From contig CADASP010000003.1 of assembly GCA_902790625.1 (NCBI GenBank), positions 62,001 to 126,000 of the forward strand: a stretch of 64,000 nucleotides of DNA, read 5' to 3'. Of the stretch, positions 35,499 through 44,112 are shown one piece after another. The stretch is from an uncultured Prevotellaceae bacterium. Lineage in GTDB: Bacteria > Bacteroidota > Bacteroidia > Bacteroidales > Bacteroidaceae. Every line of letters begins with the position of its first letter. The first letter of the stretch is position 1. Both the position numbers and the translations under genes were made by a program. The notes beneath the pieces were generated by a model that saw nothing but the letters and a program-made list of their open reading frames with translations, made no database searches and was not told the DNA's origin.

Positions 35499-35807
35499 TT
35501 ATCCTTTCAAATTAGTGATACTGTCTACGCTATCGCTCTTGAAGTGGCGATACACATTAATAATAATAGCGATGGCCACGGCGCTCTCGGCGGCTGCGAC
35601 GCCAATGACGAAGAGCGTCATGAACATGCCCTCCATGCCGTTGGGGTAGAGGAGGCGGTTGATGGCTGCGAAGTTGATGTCGACAGCGTTCAGCACCAGC
35701 TCCACGCTGATGAGCATGGCAATGAGGTTGCGGCGGGTGACAAAGCCGAAGACGCCGATGAAGAACAGCAGTGCGCTCAAGGCGAAATAGCATTCAACGG
35801 GAATCAT
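35499..35807 (-). CDS. nuoK: NADH-quinone oxidoreductase subunit K
   Basis: 102 residues, three membrane helices, with the conserved membrane glutamates in MLISVELVLNAVDINF and VIGVAAAESAVAIAI. The ATG at 35807 overlaps the nuoJ stop by four bases, which settles the start against a longer frame. Confidence 0.96.
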   Translation of the reverse strand: MIPVECYFALSALLFFIGVFGFVTRRNLIAMLISVELVLNAVDINFAAINRLLYPNGMEGMFMTLFVIGVAAAESAVAIAIIINVYRHFKSDSVDSITNLKG

Positions 35808-36325
35808 GCTTCCTTCTCCTCCTTTCTGGCCACTACGAGGCCACCGATGATGCATGCCAGCAGGAACAACGAGATGAACTCGAAGGGCAGCACATACTGA
35901 TACTTGTCGGCACCTACGAGTGCCTCACCAATCTTATCCATAGGAACCTCTACGTCGGCCACGCTCTCGTTGAGAATGAAGCCCGTCTTGAAGAGGATGA
36001 GGCATACGACAACGAGACCGGCCAAAGCAGCCAGACCTCCGCCGATGAGGCGGCTGCCCTTCACGTGCTCCACCAGTCCCTGCAGCGTGCGCTTGCTCAC
36101 CAGCTGGATGGCGAAGACGTAGATCATCGTCACGCCACCGGCGTAGATGGCTATCTGGGCGGCGCCGAGGAAGGTGTAGTCGAGCAGGAAGTAGATGCCG
36201 GCCACCCCGAAGAGCACGAACAACAGGTATGTTGCGGCTCGCATGATTCGCTTCGTCGTCACGCACAGCAGTGCCGCGCCGATGATGACGACTGCGAGAA
36301 TAATGAACATTATTGTATTACCCAT
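35804..36325 (-). CDS. nuoJ: NADH-quinone oxidoreductase subunit J
   Basis: 173 residues with five membrane helices. IYAGGVTMIYVFAIQL is the conserved third-helix segment of the family. Seven bases after nuoI and coupled to nuoK. Confidence 0.95.
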   Translation of the reverse strand: MGNTIMFIILAVVIIGAALLCVTTKRIMRAATYLLFVLFGVAGIYFLLDYTFLGAAQIAIYAGGVTMIYVFAIQLVSKRTLQGLVEHVKGSRLIGGGLAALAGLVVVCLILFKTGFILNESVADVEVPMDKIGEALVGADKYQYVLPFEFISLFLLACIIGGLVVARKEEKEA

Positions 36326-36332
36326 AGCTCAG

Positions 36333-36878
36333 TTACTTGGTTTTAGTGTTAAACGTTCCGGCTTTCCACTCTGCTCCGCCATCGATGAGGTTGGGCAGCG
36401 AGCCACCCTGGTAGACCTCCTTGTCGAGGTGGAGCACCAGGCGGTTGCGGTCGAAGACGGCGTTCTCGAAGTCGTTGGTGAACTCGATGGCGTCGAAGTT
36501 GCAAGCGTTGGTGCAAAGCTGGCAGAACATGCAGTCGCCCAGGTCGTACTGGTAGTCGTCGAGTTGCTTTTTCTTCTTTCCCGTCTCCGGGTCCTCGGCC
36601 ATGTGGGCCGTGATCTTGATGGTGCCGTTGGGGCAGGCCTTCTCGCAGAGCGTGCAGGCGGTGCACTTGTAGCTGCCGTCGTCGTTGCGCTTGAACACCA
36701 AGCGCCCGCGGTGGCGCTTCGACACATGGAGCGTGGTCTTGCGGTTCTCAGGGTACTGCTCTGTCGACTTGTTGGTGAAGAAGTCCTTGAAGTATTCCTT
36801 CCAGGTGGTCTTCATGCCCGTGGCGAGCGTCTTCAGGCCGTGCCCTATTTCAGAGAAATATGTTTGTTCTTTTTCCAT
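36333..36878 (-). CDS. nuoI: NADH-quinone oxidoreductase subunit I (2x[4Fe-4S])
   Basis: 181 residues. Two ferredoxin motifs: CTACTLCEKACP (Cys72, 75, 78, 82) and CMFCQLCTNACN (Cys116, 119, 122, 126). They hold clusters N6a and N6b that pass electrons towards NuoB. The N-terminal helix lies on the membrane face. With NuoEFG absent, this subunit is a plausible entry site for reduced ferredoxin, an inference from other short complex I enzymes. Confidence 0.97.
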   Translation of the reverse strand: MEKEQTYFSEIGHGLKTLATGMKTTWKEYFKDFFTNKSTEQYPENRKTTLHVSKRHRGRLVFKRNDDGSYKCTACTLCEKACPNGTIKITAHMAEDPETGKKKKQLDDYQYDLGDCMFCQLCTNACNFDAIEFTNDFENAVFDRNRLVLHLDKEVYQGGSLPNLIDGGAEWKAGTFNTKTK

Positions 36879-36881
36879 TTT

Positions 36882-36925
36882 CTTAGTAGGTATTGTAGGT
36901 GTTGTAGGTATTGTAGGGGGTGTAG
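36882..36925 (-). repeat. 9-nt-period repeat between nuoH and nuoI
   Basis: On the plus strand TAGG recurs every nine bases: TTAGTAGG, TATTGTAGG, TGTTGTAGG, TATTGTAGG, GGGTGTAG. It fills the 48-base gap and ends three bases before the nuoI start codon. Confidence 0.75.
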
Positions 36926-36926
36926 A

Positions 36927-38027
36927 TTACAAATACCAGCCCAGTGCCACGCAGACGGTCATCAGCACGAGGTTGATGAGGCTGAGGGGCATCAGGTACT
37001 TCCATTCAAGCTTCAGGATTTGGTCGATACGCACGCGGGGGAATGTCCACTTGATCCACATGAGCAGCCACACCACGCCGAGCGTCTTTCCGAAGAACCA
37101 GACGATGCCGGGGATGTAGTTCATCACGTTGTCGAAGCCTTCCACGCCGATGTTGATGGGTGCCCATCCACCGAGGAATACCATCGTGGCGATGCCGGCG
37201 ATGATGAACAGGTTGAGGAACTCGGCCAGATAGAAGAATCCGAAGCCCATGCCGCTGTACTCCGTGTGGTGTCCAGCCGTCAGCTCGCTCTCGGCCTCAG
37301 CCATGTCGAAGGGGCCACGGTTGGCCTCGGCATTGCCGGCGATGAGGAAGGTGACGAAGGCGATGATGGCGGGGATGTGGCCTTTGATGATGAGCCAGTT
37401 CCACGGACCGGTCTGATACTCCACGATGCCGCTCACCTGCATGGTGCCGGTGAGGATGACGGCGGTGATGAGGCAGAGGCAGAGCGACATCTCATAGCTG
37501 ATTATCTGCACGGCGCCACGCATGGCCGACACCACCGAGTACTTGTTGTTGGATGCCCAACCGGCCAGGAAGATGCCCACCACGCCGATGGACGAGATGG
37601 CGGTGATGAGGAACAATCCCACGTTGAAGTCGAGGATTACCATGCCGTTGTTCCATGGCAGGAAGCAGAACGTGCCTACCGATGCCACAATCACCAGCAC
37701 GGGTGCGATGGCATAGAGCAGCTTGTCGGCCTTGTCGACGAAGAAAATCTCCTTGATGAGCATCTTCAGCACGTCGGCGAAGATTTGCAGCAAGCCCCAG
37801 TAGCCCACGCGCATCGGGCCCAGACGGCACTGGAAGTAGGCGCACACCTTGCGTTCCATGAAAATCATCAAGCAGGCTATCAGTGCGTAAGCCGTGAGGA
37901 CGACGACGCCCACCAGCACGCACTCAATGAATATTGCCAACCACGCTGGGCAACCTATCGTCACCCGAAGAAGTTGGTCAAACCATGTTGTTACTATACT
38001 AAAATCAAACATAGAACCCACCCCCAT
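36927..38027 (-). CDS. nuoH: NADH-quinone oxidoreductase subunit H
   Basis: 366 residues, eight membrane helices. The quinone-site loop is recognisable: GPMRVGYWGLLQIFADVLKMLIKE, and FDMAEAESELTAGHHTEYSGMGF with the conserved glutamates. It begins after the longest gap in the operon (141 bases), exactly where nuoEFG sit in 13- or 14-gene operons. Confidence 0.97.
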   Translation of the reverse strand: MGVGSMFDFSIVTTWFDQLLRVTIGCPAWLAIFIECVLVGVVVLTAYALIACLMIFMERKVCAYFQCRLGPMRVGYWGLLQIFADVLKMLIKEIFFVDKADKLLYAIAPVLVIVASVGTFCFLPWNNGMVILDFNVGLFLITAISSIGVVGIFLAGWASNNKYSVVSAMRGAVQIISYEMSLCLCLITAVILTGTMQVSGIVEYQTGPWNWLIIKGHIPAIIAFVTFLIAGNAEANRGPFDMAEAESELTAGHHTEYSGMGFGFFYLAEFLNLFIIAGIATMVFLGGWAPINIGVEGFDNVMNYIPGIVWFFGKTLGVVWLLMWIKWTFPRVRIDQILKLEWKYLMPLSLINLVLMTVCVALGWYL

Positions 38028-38134
38028 CCCCTTCCATGCAGAAGGGGCGTTTGTTCACGTTAGGGGGTCTCCATTTATTAAGTGTTATACATTTATAATG
38101 TTAATTACGATCTACCCACACGTCTTTTCAGACT

Positions 38135-38155
38135 CCCCTCCCGAGCCGGGAGGGG
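38135..38155 (-). promoter_or_regulatory. GC-rich hairpin in the nuoCD-nuoH spacer
   Basis: CCCCTCCCG/CGGGAGGGG, nine pairs around a three-base loop, without a T-run. C-rich words near 38030 could pair with other G-rich words. It could tune read-through into nuoH or be a dispersed repeat left at a deletion point. The rest of 38028-38168 shows no gene. Confidence 0.45.
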
Positions 38156-38168
38156 CGGGTCGTGGGCT

Positions 38169-39782
38169 TTATCTGTCAATGTCGGGTATCACCACGTCGA
38201 TGGCTGCGCAAGTGGCAATGAGGTCGGCAATCTTCTCGCCACGGAGCATCGGGTCGAAGGCTCCCACGAGCGAGAGTCCCATCGGGCGCATCTTCATGCG
38301 ATAGGGGGTCTTGTCGCCACGCGAGTCGAGATATACGCCGAACTCACCGGCCACGCCCTCGACGGAGTAGTACCACTGTCCCTCGGGCACCTTGATGATG
38401 GGCTTCTGCTTCACGTAGAAGTCGCCTTCGGGAATGTTGTCGATGAGCTGTTCGATGATGTTCAGGCTTTGGTACATCTCGTTGATGTGCACCAGATAGC
38501 GCCCCATCGAGTCGCAGGTGTCGGTGGTGCACTGCTCCCACTCCACTTTGTCGTAGAGGTCGTAGGGGTGGTTCTTGCGCACGTCGTTCTTCCAGCCCGA
38601 GGCACGTCCGGCAGGGCCGGTGACGGCGTAGCTGATGCAGTCCTTGAGCGACATCGGGCCGCAGTTCTCCAGGCGGTTGTGGGTGATGACGTTGTCGCCA
38701 AACACATCCATGTATTCCTGAATCATCGGGCGCAGATACTTCACCAGGTCCTTCACGTTCTTCACGTAGTTCGGGTCGATGTCGTCCTGCAGTCCTCCAA
38801 TGCGGTAGTAGTTCTGGATGAGTCGTCCGCCGGTGGTCTCCTCCATCACGTTGAGCACGTGCTCACGGTCGCGCATGCCATAGAGGAAGGCGGTGAGAGC
38901 GCCCAGATCCTGAGCCACGCACGAGGTGAAAAGCAGGTGCGAGTCAAGACGCTGCAGCTCGTCCATGATGGTGCGGATGTACTTGATGCGGTCGGTGAGT
39001 TCCACGCCCATGGCCTCCTCGATGACGCCCACCAGGGCATGGCGGTGCTGCATGGCTCCCAGGTAGTTGAGGCGGTCGGTGAGTGCGAGGGTCTGTGGAT
39101 AGGTCATGCCCTCCCACATCTTCTCGATGCCGCGATGGATATATCCGAAGTGTGGATAGATGCGCTTCACCACCTCGCCCTCGAGCACGGTCTGCAGGCG
39201 CAGCACGCCGTGGGTGGCGGGGTGCTGAGGGCCGATGTTGATGACATAATCGTCGGAAGTGAACAGTTTGTTCTGCTTCGACTGCAGACAGCCGTCGTTG
39301 TCGAGATAATACTCCAGACCGTAGCCAGGCTCCACGTCGTCCTCGAGCGAATATTTGTCGTCGAACTTCCAGTCCTTGCGGAAGGGGAATCCCTTGAAGT
39401 CGCTGCGCAGGAAGAGTCGGCGCATGTCGGGGTGGCCCAGGAAGACGATGCCATAGAAGTCGTATACCTCGCGCTCCAGTAGGTCGGCCACGCGCCAGAT
39501 GTTCGACACCGTGGGGATATACGGAATCTTCTGTCCGTCGGTGTCGCCGGTGCCGTTCGAGGCGATGCCATCGCCGCATACCTGCGTCTTGGCCATCATC
39601 TTCACCGAGCAGCGCTCGTGTGTCGAGGTGTTCTCCAGGATGTAGATGCAGCCCAGGCCCTCTTCAGCGCCAAAGTCCTCGCCAACGATGGTGACCAGGT
39701 AGTCGAAGCCTTTCTTCTCTTTCAAGTTCTGCATTTCCTTAGCGAACTTGTCAAACTCGAATGATAAGAACTCTAATTTCAT
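38169..39782 (-). CDS. nuoCD: NADH-quinone oxidoreductase subunits C and D, fused
   Basis: 537 residues. NuoC occupies about 1-150 ([25 protein letters not shown]), and NuoD the rest, starting [15 protein letters not shown]. The quinone-site histidine is in the HPATHG motif. C/D fusion is known in E. coli and Bacteroidota. The start overlaps the nuoB stop by four bases. Confidence 0.97.
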   Translation of the reverse strand: MKLEFLSFEFDKFAKEMQNLKEKKGFDYLVTIVGEDFGAEEGLGCIYILENTSTHERCSVKMMAKTQVCGDGIASNGTGDTDGQKIPYIPTVSNIWRVADLLEREVYDFYGIVFLGHPDMRRLFLRSDFKGFPFRKDWKFDDKYSLEDDVEPGYGLEYYLDNDGCLQSKQNKLFTSDDYVINIGPQHPATHGVLRLQTVLEGEVVKRIYPHFGYIHRGIEKMWEGMTYPQTLALTDRLNYLGAMQHRHALVGVIEEAMGVELTDRIKYIRTIMDELQRLDSHLLFTSCVAQDLGALTAFLYGMRDREHVLNVMEETTGGRLIQNYYRIGGLQDDIDPNYVKNVKDLVKYLRPMIQEYMDVFGDNVITHNRLENCGPMSLKDCISYAVTGPAGRASGWKNDVRKNHPYDLYDKVEWEQCTTDTCDSMGRYLVHINEMYQSLNIIEQLIDNIPEGDFYVKQKPIIKVPEGQWYYSVEGVAGEFGVYLDSRGDKTPYRMKMRPMGLSLVGAFDPMLRGEKIADLIATCAAIDVVIPDIDR

Positions 39783-40531
39783 GCTTTTTCTGGTTTAGTG
39801 GGGTTAGTAGGTGTGGTAGGTGTGGTAGGTGCTGCGGCTTTCATTTCTTCAACAAACTCCTTGGGCACGTCGGTGACCACGATGGGTTCGCGGCGATGGT
39901 CGCCCAGCTTGCTGCGGAATGTCAGCTCCTCGTTGCTCACGCCCAGGGCCTTCTCCTCGGCGGTCTGCTTGTGGTTGGCACCTCCGAAGAACTTCTCAAT
40001 CTTCACCTTGCGCTGCAGCTGCATCATGCCATACATGATGGCCTCGGGGCGCGGGGGGCAGCCGGGGATGAACACATCCACGGGCACAATCTCCTCGATG
40101 CCCTTCACCACGTGGTAGCTGCTCTTGAAGGGTCCGCCGCTGATGGCGCAGCCACCCACGGCGACGACATACTTGGGCTCGGCCATCTGGTCGTAGAGGC
40201 GCTTCAGTGCGGGAGCCATCTTGTGGGTGATGGTGCCTGCACACATGATGAGGTCGGCTTGGCGTGGTGAGTTGCGCGTCACCTCGAAGCCGAAGCGGGC
40301 GAAGTCGTAGCGCGAACAGCCGCAGGCCATGAACTCGATGCCGCAGCACGACGTGGCAAAGGTGAGCGACCACAGCGAGTTGGCACGGCCCCAGTTGATG
40401 AGGCGGTCCAGGCTGCCGGTGATGACGTTCACACCGCCCTCGTGGAGCTCGTCGACGATCTTCTCCAGCGATTCGTTGTCGTTCCACTCTTCGTAGGGAA
40501 CCGACTTGATGTAGGGCTTCTTTACTTCCAT
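39779..40531 (-). CDS. nuoB: NADH-quinone oxidoreductase subunit B (cluster N2) with Pro/Thr tail
   Basis: 250 residues. N2 ligands are Cys62-Cys63 ([17 protein letters not shown]), Cys128 (VGGCAISGG) and Cys158 ([10 protein letters not shown]). The C-terminus is longer than in most homologues and ends in a [13 protein letters not shown] tail encoded by a 9-nt repeat. The start at 40531 overlaps nuoA by ten bases. Confidence 0.97.
   Translation of the reverse strand: MEVKKPYIKSVPYEEWNDNESLEKIVDELHEGGVNVITGSLDRLINWGRANSLWSLTFATSCCGIEFMACGCSRYDFARFGFEVTRNSPRQADLIMCAGTITHKMAPALKRLYDQMAEPKYVVAVGGCAISGGPFKSSYHVVKGIEEIVPVDVFIPGCPPRPEAIMYGMMQLQRKVKIEKFFGGANHKQTAEEKALGVSNEELTFRSKLGDHRREPIVVTDVPKEFVEEMKAAAPTTPTTPTNPTKPEKA
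39794..39830 (-). repeat. 9-nt-period repeat coding the NuoB tail, before nuoCD
   Basis: On the plus strand TTAGTAGG, TGTGGTAGG, TGTGGTAGG recur at nine-base spacing. It is translated as Pro-Thr-Thr units and lies 12 bases before the nuoCD ATG. Same spacing and TAGG core as the arrays before nuoI and nuoM. Confidence 0.7.
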
Positions 40532-40872
40532 TCCAATGCTCCTTTCCGCCAAGCGTAGGCCAGGCCAAATACCAATACTAACAGGAAGAATCCGATGCTG
40601 AGCAGCGCTGCTGCACCGAACTGCTTCACTACAACCGCCCATGGATACAGAAACACCGTTTCCACATCGAACATGAGGAACAGGATGGCGAACAGGTAGT
40701 AGCCCACATGAATAGGAATCCACGAGGAGCCGCGCGTGGGAATACCACTCTCATACGGCTCTCCTTTCACCTTTGCATACGAGCGCGGACCAATGAGCTT
40801 AGCAATGATGTAAGCCGCCGCCACCAGTGTAATTCCCGTCAGGACGACGGTAACTAACAAAGTGAAATTCAT
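40522..40872 (-). CDS. nuoA: NADH-quinone oxidoreductase subunit A
   Basis: 116 residues, three membrane helices. [41 protein letters not shown] is the family core (here Ser replaces the usual Cys after GxP-type turn). The start at 40872 is preferred over a longer frame because the -7 box lies at 40918-40925. First gene of the nuo operon. Confidence 0.95.
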   Translation of the reverse strand: MNFTLLVTVVLTGITLVAAAYIIAKLIGPRSYAKVKGEPYESGIPTRGSSWIPIHVGYYLFAILFLMFDVETVFLYPWAVVVKQFGAAALLSIGFFLLVLVFGLAYAWRKGALEWK

Positions 40873-40917
40873 AAAAATATCTAATGTTATAACAATATAT
40901 TGTCTTGAATTCGACTG

Positions 40918-40925
40918 CAAAGGTA
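40918..40925 (-). promoter_or_regulatory. -7 box of the nuo operon
   Basis: TACCTTTG on the minus strand, 46 bases before ATG 40872. Confidence 0.6.
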
Positions 40926-41134
40926 GCAAAAATATTTCATTAAACGGCATAAATATTTAAAATAATTGCGAATGCAGGCAAAAAACTCTATAAAAAGAGT
41001 CCTCTCCGAAAATCGCCTTCACTAAAAAACCGAAAAACAATGCGCAGCCTTTCCCCTCTCTGAAGGGGCTGGGGGAGGGTTTGTAACTATTGGCAACTTT
41101 GATTCAATGAGTACGTCAAATAGCCCCCCTGTGT

Positions 41135-41582
41135 TCAAAAGCGGAACAGACCAGCCTGGACGAGTTTTGTGAAAGATGTTGACAAAACGGCCATTTTACC
41201 CCTCCATAATTCAAAAATTCTGCGCGAGAAAACTTTTGGTCGGAAATTTTCGAGTTTTGAGAGGGTTTGTTAAATGGTTATCATTCAGTCGGTTGGGGTG
41301 AATTTGGCGAAAAATAAGCATCGCTGGCTTTAAAAAGTCAACGCCGAATAAAAATTTGGCGTTGCCGTTTTATTTTTCGGCGTGCTTACAAAACCGCGAA
41401 AGGGCACCAAATAGAGGCTAAAAACGTGCACAAAACCATAGTGTGTGTGCAAAAATTTGGCTTTTCCCCATCGGTTTTCCATCTGGCGAGGGATGAAGAA
41501 GGAGCTAAAACGGCCATTTTTCGCTCTAGAATGCCTCGCAATCGTGAACAAATTTTATTTTGAAAAATTTTGACAAACTTTC
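41135..41582 (-). repeat. ~450-bp dispersed non-coding repeat, copy B (inverted)
   Basis: The reverse complement aligns with 21433-21900, with the same block order and conserved hairpin CAACGCC/GGCGTTG. Upstream, 41047-41130 carries a CCCCTC/GGGGCTGGGGGAGGG element and TAACTATTGGCAACTTTG words shared with 10440-10490. The 40926-41818 gap holds these repeats and no recognised gene. Confidence 0.7.
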
Positions 41583-41818
41583 CGATTCTTAGCTATCGGG
41601 TGTTCTATTTCGTAACAACTTTGTTCACCACAGGTGCCTCTGCCGCTCTCCCCCGACCCCGCTTCGCCCCACCGTCGCTTTGCTTCCAAATGCTCCCTCC
41701 TCGCAATGGTCTTACAGGGGCGGACAAACGCACGGCCTATCCCTGCGAACCACCAGCCGGGTTTTGCCGCCGACCCGAAAAAAAGATTGATATCCTTGGC
41801 CGTTTCGTTATTTTTCGC

Positions 41819-41826
41819 TACCTTTG
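41819..41826 (+). promoter_or_regulatory. -7 box for mazG
   Basis: TACCTTTG followed by CA, 22 bases before ATG 41848. A purine-rich AGGAGA also precedes the ATG. Confidence 0.6.
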
Positions 41827-41847
41827 CACAAAAATTCAGGAGACATC

Positions 41848-42708
41848 ATGCATACCCGAGAAGAACAGATGGAGGCTTTCGGACGGCTGCTCGACGTGCT
41901 CGACCAGTTGCGCGAGAAATGTCCGTGGGACCGCAAACAGACCAACGAGAGCCTGAGACCCAACACGATAGAGGAGACCTATGAGCTCTGCGACGCGCTG
42001 GCGCGCGGCGACCAGCACGACACGATGAAGGAGCTGGGCGACGTGATGATGCACCTCTGTTTCTATGCCAAGATTGGCAGCGAGCAGGGGGCATTCGACA
42101 TCTACGACGTGCTGCGCCAGCAGGCCGACAAGCTCATCTTCCGCCATCCCCACATCTATCATCCCAGTCAGGTGGGGCAGGACCGTCCCCTGCCGCTGCC
42201 CTACGGCGAGACCAACGAGGAACGCGAGTTTGCCAACGCCAAGACCGCCTCGGAGGTGCTGCAAAACTGGGAGCAAATCAAGTTGAAGGAGAAAGACGGC
42301 AACAAGACCGTGCTGAGCGGCGTGCCTGCAGCACTGCCCTCGATGATCAAGGCATATCGCATACAAGACAAGGCACGCAACGTGGGCTTCGACTGGCAAA
42401 AGAAGGAAGACGTGTGGGACAAGGTGCGCGAGGAGCTGGACGAGCTGGAGGCTGAGCTGCGGAGGGAGGACAAAGAGGCATCGACCAACGAGCTGGGCGA
42501 CTTCCTCTTCGCCGTCATCAATGCCGCACGACTCTACAAGCTCAACCCCGACAACGCCCTGGAGCGCACCAACGCCAAGTTCATCAGCCGCTTCAACTAC
42601 ATCGAGCAGCACAGCATCCGCGCCGGCCGGCCACTCACCGAGATGACGCTGCAGGAGATGGACGAACTGTGGAACGAAGCCAAGCAGCAAGAGAAAAAGC
42701 AAGACTAA
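41848..42708 (+). CDS. mazG: Nucleoside triphosphate pyrophosphohydrolase MazG
   Basis: 286 residues. Two MazG domains in tandem: the first has CPWDRKQTNESLRPNTIEETYEL with EExxE-type metal ligands and ELGDVMMHLCFYAKI; the second has VREELDELEAEL and NELGDFLFAVINAARL. It hydrolyses (d)NTPs to monophosphates and so clears abnormal nucleotides. A TTG eight codons upstream would lie in the -7 box and is rejected. An 85-base gap leads to rnz. Confidence 0.95.
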   Translation: MHTREEQMEAFGRLLDVLDQLREKCPWDRKQTNESLRPNTIEETYELCDALARGDQHDTMKELGDVMMHLCFYAKIGSEQGAFDIYDVLRQQADKLIFRHPHIYHPSQVGQDRPLPLPYGETNEEREFANAKTASEVLQNWEQIKLKEKDGNKTVLSGVPAALPSMIKAYRIQDKARNVGFDWQKKEDVWDKVREELDELEAELRREDKEASTNELGDFLFAVINAARLYKLNPDNALERTNAKFISRFNYIEQHSIRAGRPLTEMTLQEMDELWNEAKQQEKKQD

Positions 42709-42793
42709 AAACAACCGACAACGGTCGCGGCCACTGGCTACACATTATATATAAGTGTGGCGGAGGCACGCGCCCTTGTCATGACAAACCGAT

Positions 42794-43711
42794 ATGGAAC
42801 CCTTCCGACTGCACATCCTGGGCTGCGGAGCCGCACTGCCCACCGTCAAGCACTTCTCGGCCATGCAGGTGGTGGAGTGCCGAGGCAAACTATACATGAT
42901 CGACTGTGGCGAAGGCGCTCAGCTGCAGATGCGGCGCTCGTCGCTCTCGTTCGAGAAGCTGGGCCACATCTTCATCTCGCATCTCCACGGCGACCACTGC
43001 TTCGGGCTGATAGGACTCATCAGCACCTTCGGGCTGATGGGCCGCAATGCCACCCTGCACATCCATGCGCCAGCACAGTTGGAGCCGATGCTGAAGGCAC
43101 AGCTCGACATGTTCTTCAACTACGACATCGGCTATGCTGTGGAGTTCCATCCCGTCGACACCAGCCAGCGGGCCGTGGTGTTCGAAGACCGCTCCATCAC
43201 CGTGGAGACCATCCCCCTCGACCACCGTATGCCCTGCGCCGGCTATCTGTTTCGCGAAAAGCCCTCGCTGCCGCATATCCGTCGCGACATGATCGACCTC
43301 TATGGCATACCCATGTCGCAAATCAACAACATCAAGGCCGGGCAGGGCTTCCAGCTCGCCGACGGCACCTGCATCGAGCACGAGCGGCTGGTGACACCCG
43401 CCGATGCCCCCCGCAGCTATGCCTACTGCAGCGACACCCGCTACATGCCCCAACTCTACAAGCAGGTGCAGGGCGTGAGCACGCTATACCACGAGAGCAC
43501 CTATGCCACCGACAAGCTGAAGAGCGCCCAGAAATACTATCACAGCACCGCCGCCCAGGCGGCCACCGTGGCCCGCGACGCCGGGGTGGGCAAGCTGCTG
43601 CTGGGGCATTACAGCGCACGCTATTCCGACGAGAATATTCTGCTCGACGAGGCCAAAACAGTGTTTGAAAACAGCTTCCTGACCCACGAAATGGACATTT
43701 TCGACATCTGA
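42794..43711 (+). CDS. rnz: Ribonuclease Z
   Basis: 305 residues. This metallo-beta-lactamase-fold endonuclease trims tRNA 3' trailers. The zinc motif is ISHLHGDHCFGL; LGCGAALPT lies at the N-terminus, and IDCGEGAQLQMRR and the GHYSARYSD segment (motif V histidine) follow. Full length for the short RNase Z form. Confidence 0.96.
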   Translation: MEPFRLHILGCGAALPTVKHFSAMQVVECRGKLYMIDCGEGAQLQMRRSSLSFEKLGHIFISHLHGDHCFGLIGLISTFGLMGRNATLHIHAPAQLEPMLKAQLDMFFNYDIGYAVEFHPVDTSQRAVVFEDRSITVETIPLDHRMPCAGYLFREKPSLPHIRRDMIDLYGIPMSQINNIKAGQGFQLADGTCIEHERLVTPADAPRSYAYCSDTRYMPQLYKQVQGVSTLYHESTYATDKLKSAQKYYHSTAAQAATVARDAGVGKLLLGHYSARYSDENILLDEAKTVFENSFLTHEMDIFDI

Positions 43712-43757
43712 TGTGCATTTTTCTGCCCAAAAGTTTGGCCAGTACGATTTTTTTTGC

Positions 43758-43765
43758 TATTTTTG
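43758..43765 (+). promoter_or_regulatory. -7 box for the small secreted protein / L,D-transpeptidase pair
   Basis: TATTTTTG followed by CG, 27 bases before ATG 43792. Confidence 0.5.
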
Positions 43766-43791
43766 CGCGGTAATTACAAAAATATACATGC

Positions 43792-44112
43792 ATGAATAGA
43801 AAATTTTTACTTGTAGCAGCATGTGCTGCGCTCATGACGTTCTCAGTTCCTGCCATGGCCGCGAACATGGTGATGGAGATGGGTGTTGCCGAGCAGGTGG
43901 AGGAGCAGGCTCCCACCATCAGCATGGGCGACAACAATGTGGTGAGCGTGCAGAATGCCGCTGGGCTGACACTCGAGGTGGTGTCGCTCACGGGGCGTGC
44001 CGTTGCCAGCTATAAAATCGAGGGGCCGGCCCAACGTATTGAACTAAATTTGCCTAAAGGGTGCTACATATTGAAAGTTGGCAAGGTGGTGCGCAAGGTC
44101 ACCGTGCGTTGA
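43792..44112 (+). CDS. Small secreted protein resembling a stand-alone type IX sorting-type domain
   Basis: 106 residues. A signal peptide (MNRKFLLVAACAALMTFSVPAMAA) is followed by a ~70-residue beta-rich domain. Its end (VSVQNAAGLTLEVVSLTGRA, then LPKGCYILKVGKVVRKVTVR) resembles the C-terminal sorting domain of type IX cargo, but no cargo domain is attached. Function is unknown. Its stop codon overlaps the TTG start of the next gene, so the two are translated together. Confidence 0.75.
   Translation: MNRKFLLVAACAALMTFSVPAMAANMVMEMGVAEQVEEQAPTISMGDNNVVSVQNAAGLTLEVVSLTGRAVASYKIEGPAQRIELNLPKGCYILKVGKVVRKVTVR

Noticed and set aside
41824..41847. TTG start adding eight codons to MazG
   Set aside because: It lies inside the -7 promoter box TACCTTTG. 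The same reason excludes the TTG at 59236 for the ATPase_2 gene.
42757..43668. Overlapping 303-codon frame across rnz
   Set aside because: Arg/His-rich shadow frame; RNase Z motifs are in the other frame.
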